Positions 6,135-7,667 of a stretch of 7,667 nt of DNA are shown here, piece after piece. Within the stretch, counting starts at the first letter, position 1. Each line of letters opens with the position of its first letter. Origin of the DNA: Aquificaceae bacterium (GTDB lineage: Bacteria; Aquificota; Aquificia; Aquificales; Aquificaceae); contig WFYM01000075.1 in NCBI GenBank assembly GCA_015490115.1, positions 1 to 7,667 on the forward strand, given 5' to 3'. A program made the translations under genes and the position numbers. The notes beneath the pieces are model-generated. The model was not told the origin of the DNA and searched no databases. It was given only the letters and a program-made list of their open reading frames with translations.

Positions 6135-6201
6135 GAAAATATTGTAATCCCCGCTGTGTGTTAAAATGCTCTTAAATTATCTTCAATAAAGGGGGTGAGA
6201 A
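6135..6201. other. Divergent intergenic region
   Basis: These 67 bases are the only non-coding gap of note in the window. They hold the probable rightward promoter and ribosome site described separately and must also drive gspL leftward. No hairpin terminator or clear operator palindrome was seen. Confidence 0.7.
6142..6167 (+). promoter_or_regulatory. Predicted promoter of the diiron protein-SCO-PCuAC operon
   Basis: TGTTAAAAT at 6159-6167 fits an extended -10 (TGn followed by TAAAAT, five of six to consensus). TTGTAA at 6142-6147 could be the -35 but at a short 14-base spacing. Transcription would start near 6174, leaving a leader of about 28 bases with a GGGGGTGAGA ribosome site (6191-6200). 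The same 67-base gap must also hold the leftward gspL promoter; a TTGAAG on the minus strand (6186-6181) is a possible -35 but no good -10 follows it. Confidence 0.45.
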
Positions 6202-6963
6202 ATGGCTGGAAAAATCCTCTTTGACACTCCCGAACACAAAGTTTTCCTCTTCGAGGAACTAACACCAGCCAGTGCAATTCAAGCTAACCAGTATCTCATA
6301 ATCCACAAGGACGAAGCCATGCTACTCGACCCCGGAGGACACAAGGTTCAGTCAAAGTTGTTTTCTGATATATCCGTCCTCATATCTCCGAAGCAGATAA
6401 GGTATATATTTCTTTCCCATCAAGACCCTGATATAGTCGCCAGCATAAACTATTGGATGATGGTGACCGAGGCGGAAACCCTCATATCGAAGCTCTGGAT
6501 GAGGTTTCTACCTCACTTCGGTCTCGACTCGAAGCTCGAAGGCAGGGTGATCCCAGTAGACGACAAGGGGACTAAGGTGAAGCTCGGTGGTGACTGCGAA
6601 CTCATGATCATACCCGCCCACTTCCTCCACTCCCCGGGAAACTTCCAAGTTTACGACCCTTGTTCTAAGATCCTCTTCTCGGGAGACCTCGGAGCATCTC
6701 TCGGTCAGGACTACTTCTTCGTTGAGAACTTCGAAGAACACATAAAGTTCATGGAAGGTTTCCACAAGAGGTATATGGTCTCCAATAAGGTCATTAAGTT
6801 TTGGGTGAACATGATCAGGAAGTTGGACATAGAAGCGATAGCTCCTCAGCACGGGGCTGTGTTCAAGGGAAGGGACATGGTTGAGAAGCTCCTCAGCTGG
6901 CTCGAGAACCTCGAGTGCGGTATTGACCTTATGAAGGAAGAGGATTATACTTTACCGCAATGA
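6202..6963 (+). CDS. Stand-alone oxygen-binding diiron protein (ODP/FprA-like metallo-beta-lactamase fold)
   Basis: A 253-residue cytoplasmic protein consisting of the diiron half of flavodiiron (FprA/ROO) proteins without the flavodoxin domain. Visible ligands: SHQDPDIVAS gives H73, D75 and D77 in place of the usual H-x-E-x-D-H; FLHSPGNF gives H143; LFSGDLGA gives D162; PQHGAV gives H217. The fourth residue of the first motif, His in flavodiiron enzymes, is Ile (I78). YLIIHKDEAMLLDPGG (31-46) is the typical N-terminal strand pair. Relatives act as O2/NO reductases when coupled to flavin, or as O2/iron sensors when alone. With no flavin domain and its place before copper-oxidase assembly genes, a role in oxygen sensing or binding fits, but this is inference. 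The start has GGGGGTGA just upstream. Its stop overlaps the SCO start (ATGA). Confidence 0.85.
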   Translation: MAGKILFDTPEHKVFLFEELTPASAIQANQYLIIHKDEAMLLDPGGHKVQSKLFSDISVLISPKQIRYIFLSHQDPDIVASINYWMMVTEAETLISKLWMRFLPHFGLDSKLEGRVIPVDDKGTKVKLGGDCELMIIPAHFLHSPGNFQVYDPCSKILFSGDLGASLGQDYFFVENFEEHIKFMEGFHKRYMVSNKVIKFWVNMIRKLDIEAIAPQHGAVFKGRDMVEKLLSWLENLECGIDLMKEEDYTLPQ

Positions 6964-7529
6964 AGAGCTTGTTCATTCTCCTTGTTCTCTTCCTCTTCTC
7001 CTGTGAGGAGAAGTATAACGGCATAATTAAGGACGAACCCGCTGAAAACTTCTGCCTCACGGGTTGGAGGGAGGGAAAGGAGAAAGAGGTGTGCTTAGAA
7101 GATTTTAGGGGGAAGGTGGTCCTTATGTTCTTCGGCTACACCCACTGTCCCGACGTTTGCCCCACAGCCCTTCAGGTCCTCAAAAAAACGGTTGAACTCC
7201 TGAAGCCGGAAGAGAGGAAAAGGGTTCAGGTCCTCTTCGTGAGCGTCGATCCGGAAAGGGACAAGCCCGAAATAGCCCAGAAATACGCCGAGTTCTTCGA
7301 CCCCTCCTTTATAGGAGTTACGGGTCCCCACGAAAAGCTCCGGAAGATCACAAAAGCTTACTTTGCCTTTTACAGGAAAGCGGATCAGGGTTCTGGGAAT
7401 AATTACCTCGTTGACCACACAGCCTACATATACCTCATAGACCCTTCCGGAAAGTTGAAGCTCATATACCCTTCGAGAAAGCAAAAGCCAGAGCTGATAG
7501 CCGAAGACGTAAGGAAGGTCCTGAGATGA
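6960..7529 (+). CDS. sco1: SCO1/SenC family copper chaperone, lipoprotein
   Basis: A 189-residue thioredoxin-fold protein that delivers copper to, or reduces, the CuA site of cytochrome c oxidase on the outer face of the membrane. The N-terminus is a short lipoprotein signal with lipobox LFSC (C15 would carry the lipid). The SCO copper site is complete: GYTHCPDVCPTAL gives C63 and C67 (CxxxC), and VDHTAYIYLIDPSG gives H153. VLFVSVDPERDKPE (91-104) is also characteristic of the family. The length is normal for bacterial SCO. The ATG overlaps the diiron gene stop by four bases and the TGA overlaps the next start, so the three genes are translationally linked. Confidence 0.93.
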   Translation: MKSLFILLVLFLFSCEEKYNGIIKDEPAENFCLTGWREGKEKEVCLEDFRGKVVLMFFGYTHCPDVCPTALQVLKKTVELLKPEERKRVQVLFVSVDPERDKPEIAQKYAEFFDPSFIGVTGPHEKLRKITKAYFAFYRKADQGSGNNYLVDHTAYIYLIDPSGKLKLIYPSRKQKPELIAEDVRKVLR

Positions 7530-7667
7530 TGGCGTTAGTCTTTGTCCTTATATTTAGCTTTGCCTTCGGAGGTCCCAAGATAGTGGTTGAGAAAGCTTGG
7601 GTGAGAGAGGTCCCGCCGGTCTCTAAGACTACCGCTGTCTTTATGGTGATCAGGAACGAGGGGGACG
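7526..7667 (+). CDS. PCu(A)C-type periplasmic copper chaperone, partial (N-terminus only)
   Basis: The first 47 codons of a gene cut by the right edge of the window. It starts with two consecutive ATGs (7526 and 7529); the first overlaps the SCO stop as ATGA. The protein opens with a hydrophobic export signal (MMALVFVLIFSFAFGG), then VEKAWVREVPPVSKTTAVFM and VIRNEGD, which matches the start of PCu(A)C/DUF461 proteins (W-x-R, PP, then a strand and I-x-N-x-G-D). These proteins pass Cu(I) to cytochrome oxidase together with SCO, which agrees with the neighbour. The copper-binding His-x-Met lies beyond the window and could not be checked. Confidence 0.8.
   Translation, partial: MMALVFVLIFSFAFGGPKIVVEKAWVREVPPVSKTTAVFMVIRNEGD

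Noticed and set aside
7095..7484. Minus-strand open frame opposite the SCO gene
   Set aside because: The SCO reading has the complete CxxxC and His copper site; the opposite frame has no motif.
1..7667. CRISPR repeat array, transposon or inverted-repeat ends
   Set aside because: No regularly spaced repeats, transposase or terminal repeats were found on reading; the array for this type III system must be outside the window.

Overview
The window looks like a chromosome segment from a thermophilic, oxygen-respiring bacterium of the Aquificota (Aquifex, Hydrogenobacter or Sulfurihydrogenibium type). The reasons are Lys/Glu-rich proteins, heavy use of AGG/AGA and ATA codons, very tight gene packing with 4-base overlaps, copper-oxidase assembly genes, and a defence cassette whose closest described relative comes from Sulfurihydrogenibium. 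The genus is an inference.

Layout. A 67-base divergent intergenic region (6135-6201) splits the window. To the right (+ strand) are a stand-alone oxygen-binding diiron protein (metallo-beta-lactamase fold), a SCO1/SenC lipoprotein and the start of a PCu(A)C-type periplasmic copper chaperone. This is an oxygen and copper operon. To the left (- strand) eight genes run without a real gap: gspL-like, gspM-like, a SAM-dependent methyltransferase, a small MazF/PemK-like protein, calpS (ECF-like sigma factor), calpT (MazF-fold anti-sigma partner), calpL (Lon-SAVED protease) and the first 104 codons of cas10, which is cut by the window edge. No stretch over 300 bases lacks a gene. No RNA gene, IS element or CRISPR repeat was seen.

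The point of interest is the left half (1 to about 4020), a type III CRISPR ancillary signalling module of the CalpL-CalpT-CalpS kind. In the described system, Cas10 makes cyclic tetra-adenylate (cA4), the SAVED domain of CalpL binds it, the Lon domain cleaves the anti-sigma protein CalpT, and the sigma factor CalpS is freed to redirect transcription. This locus has two additions. (1) CalpL carries an extra C-terminal domain of about 112 residues that matches the DUF1874 / AcrIII-1 / Crn2 family of cA4-specific ring nucleases, with all the catalytic residues I can recall in register (S457, H492, S494, Q526, R530, E533). One polypeptide would thus hold the protease, the cA4 sensor and a cA4-destroying enzyme: a self-timed, self-extinguishing sensor. 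(2) A second MazF-like protein, with the catalytic-type Arg and Thr intact, sits directly upstream of calpS and overlaps it by 19 bases.

The MazF-like gene is visibly more AT-rich than gspL, which suggests a defence cassette inserted behind, and partly co-transcribed with, a core-type gene set. A possible internal promoter lies at the junction.
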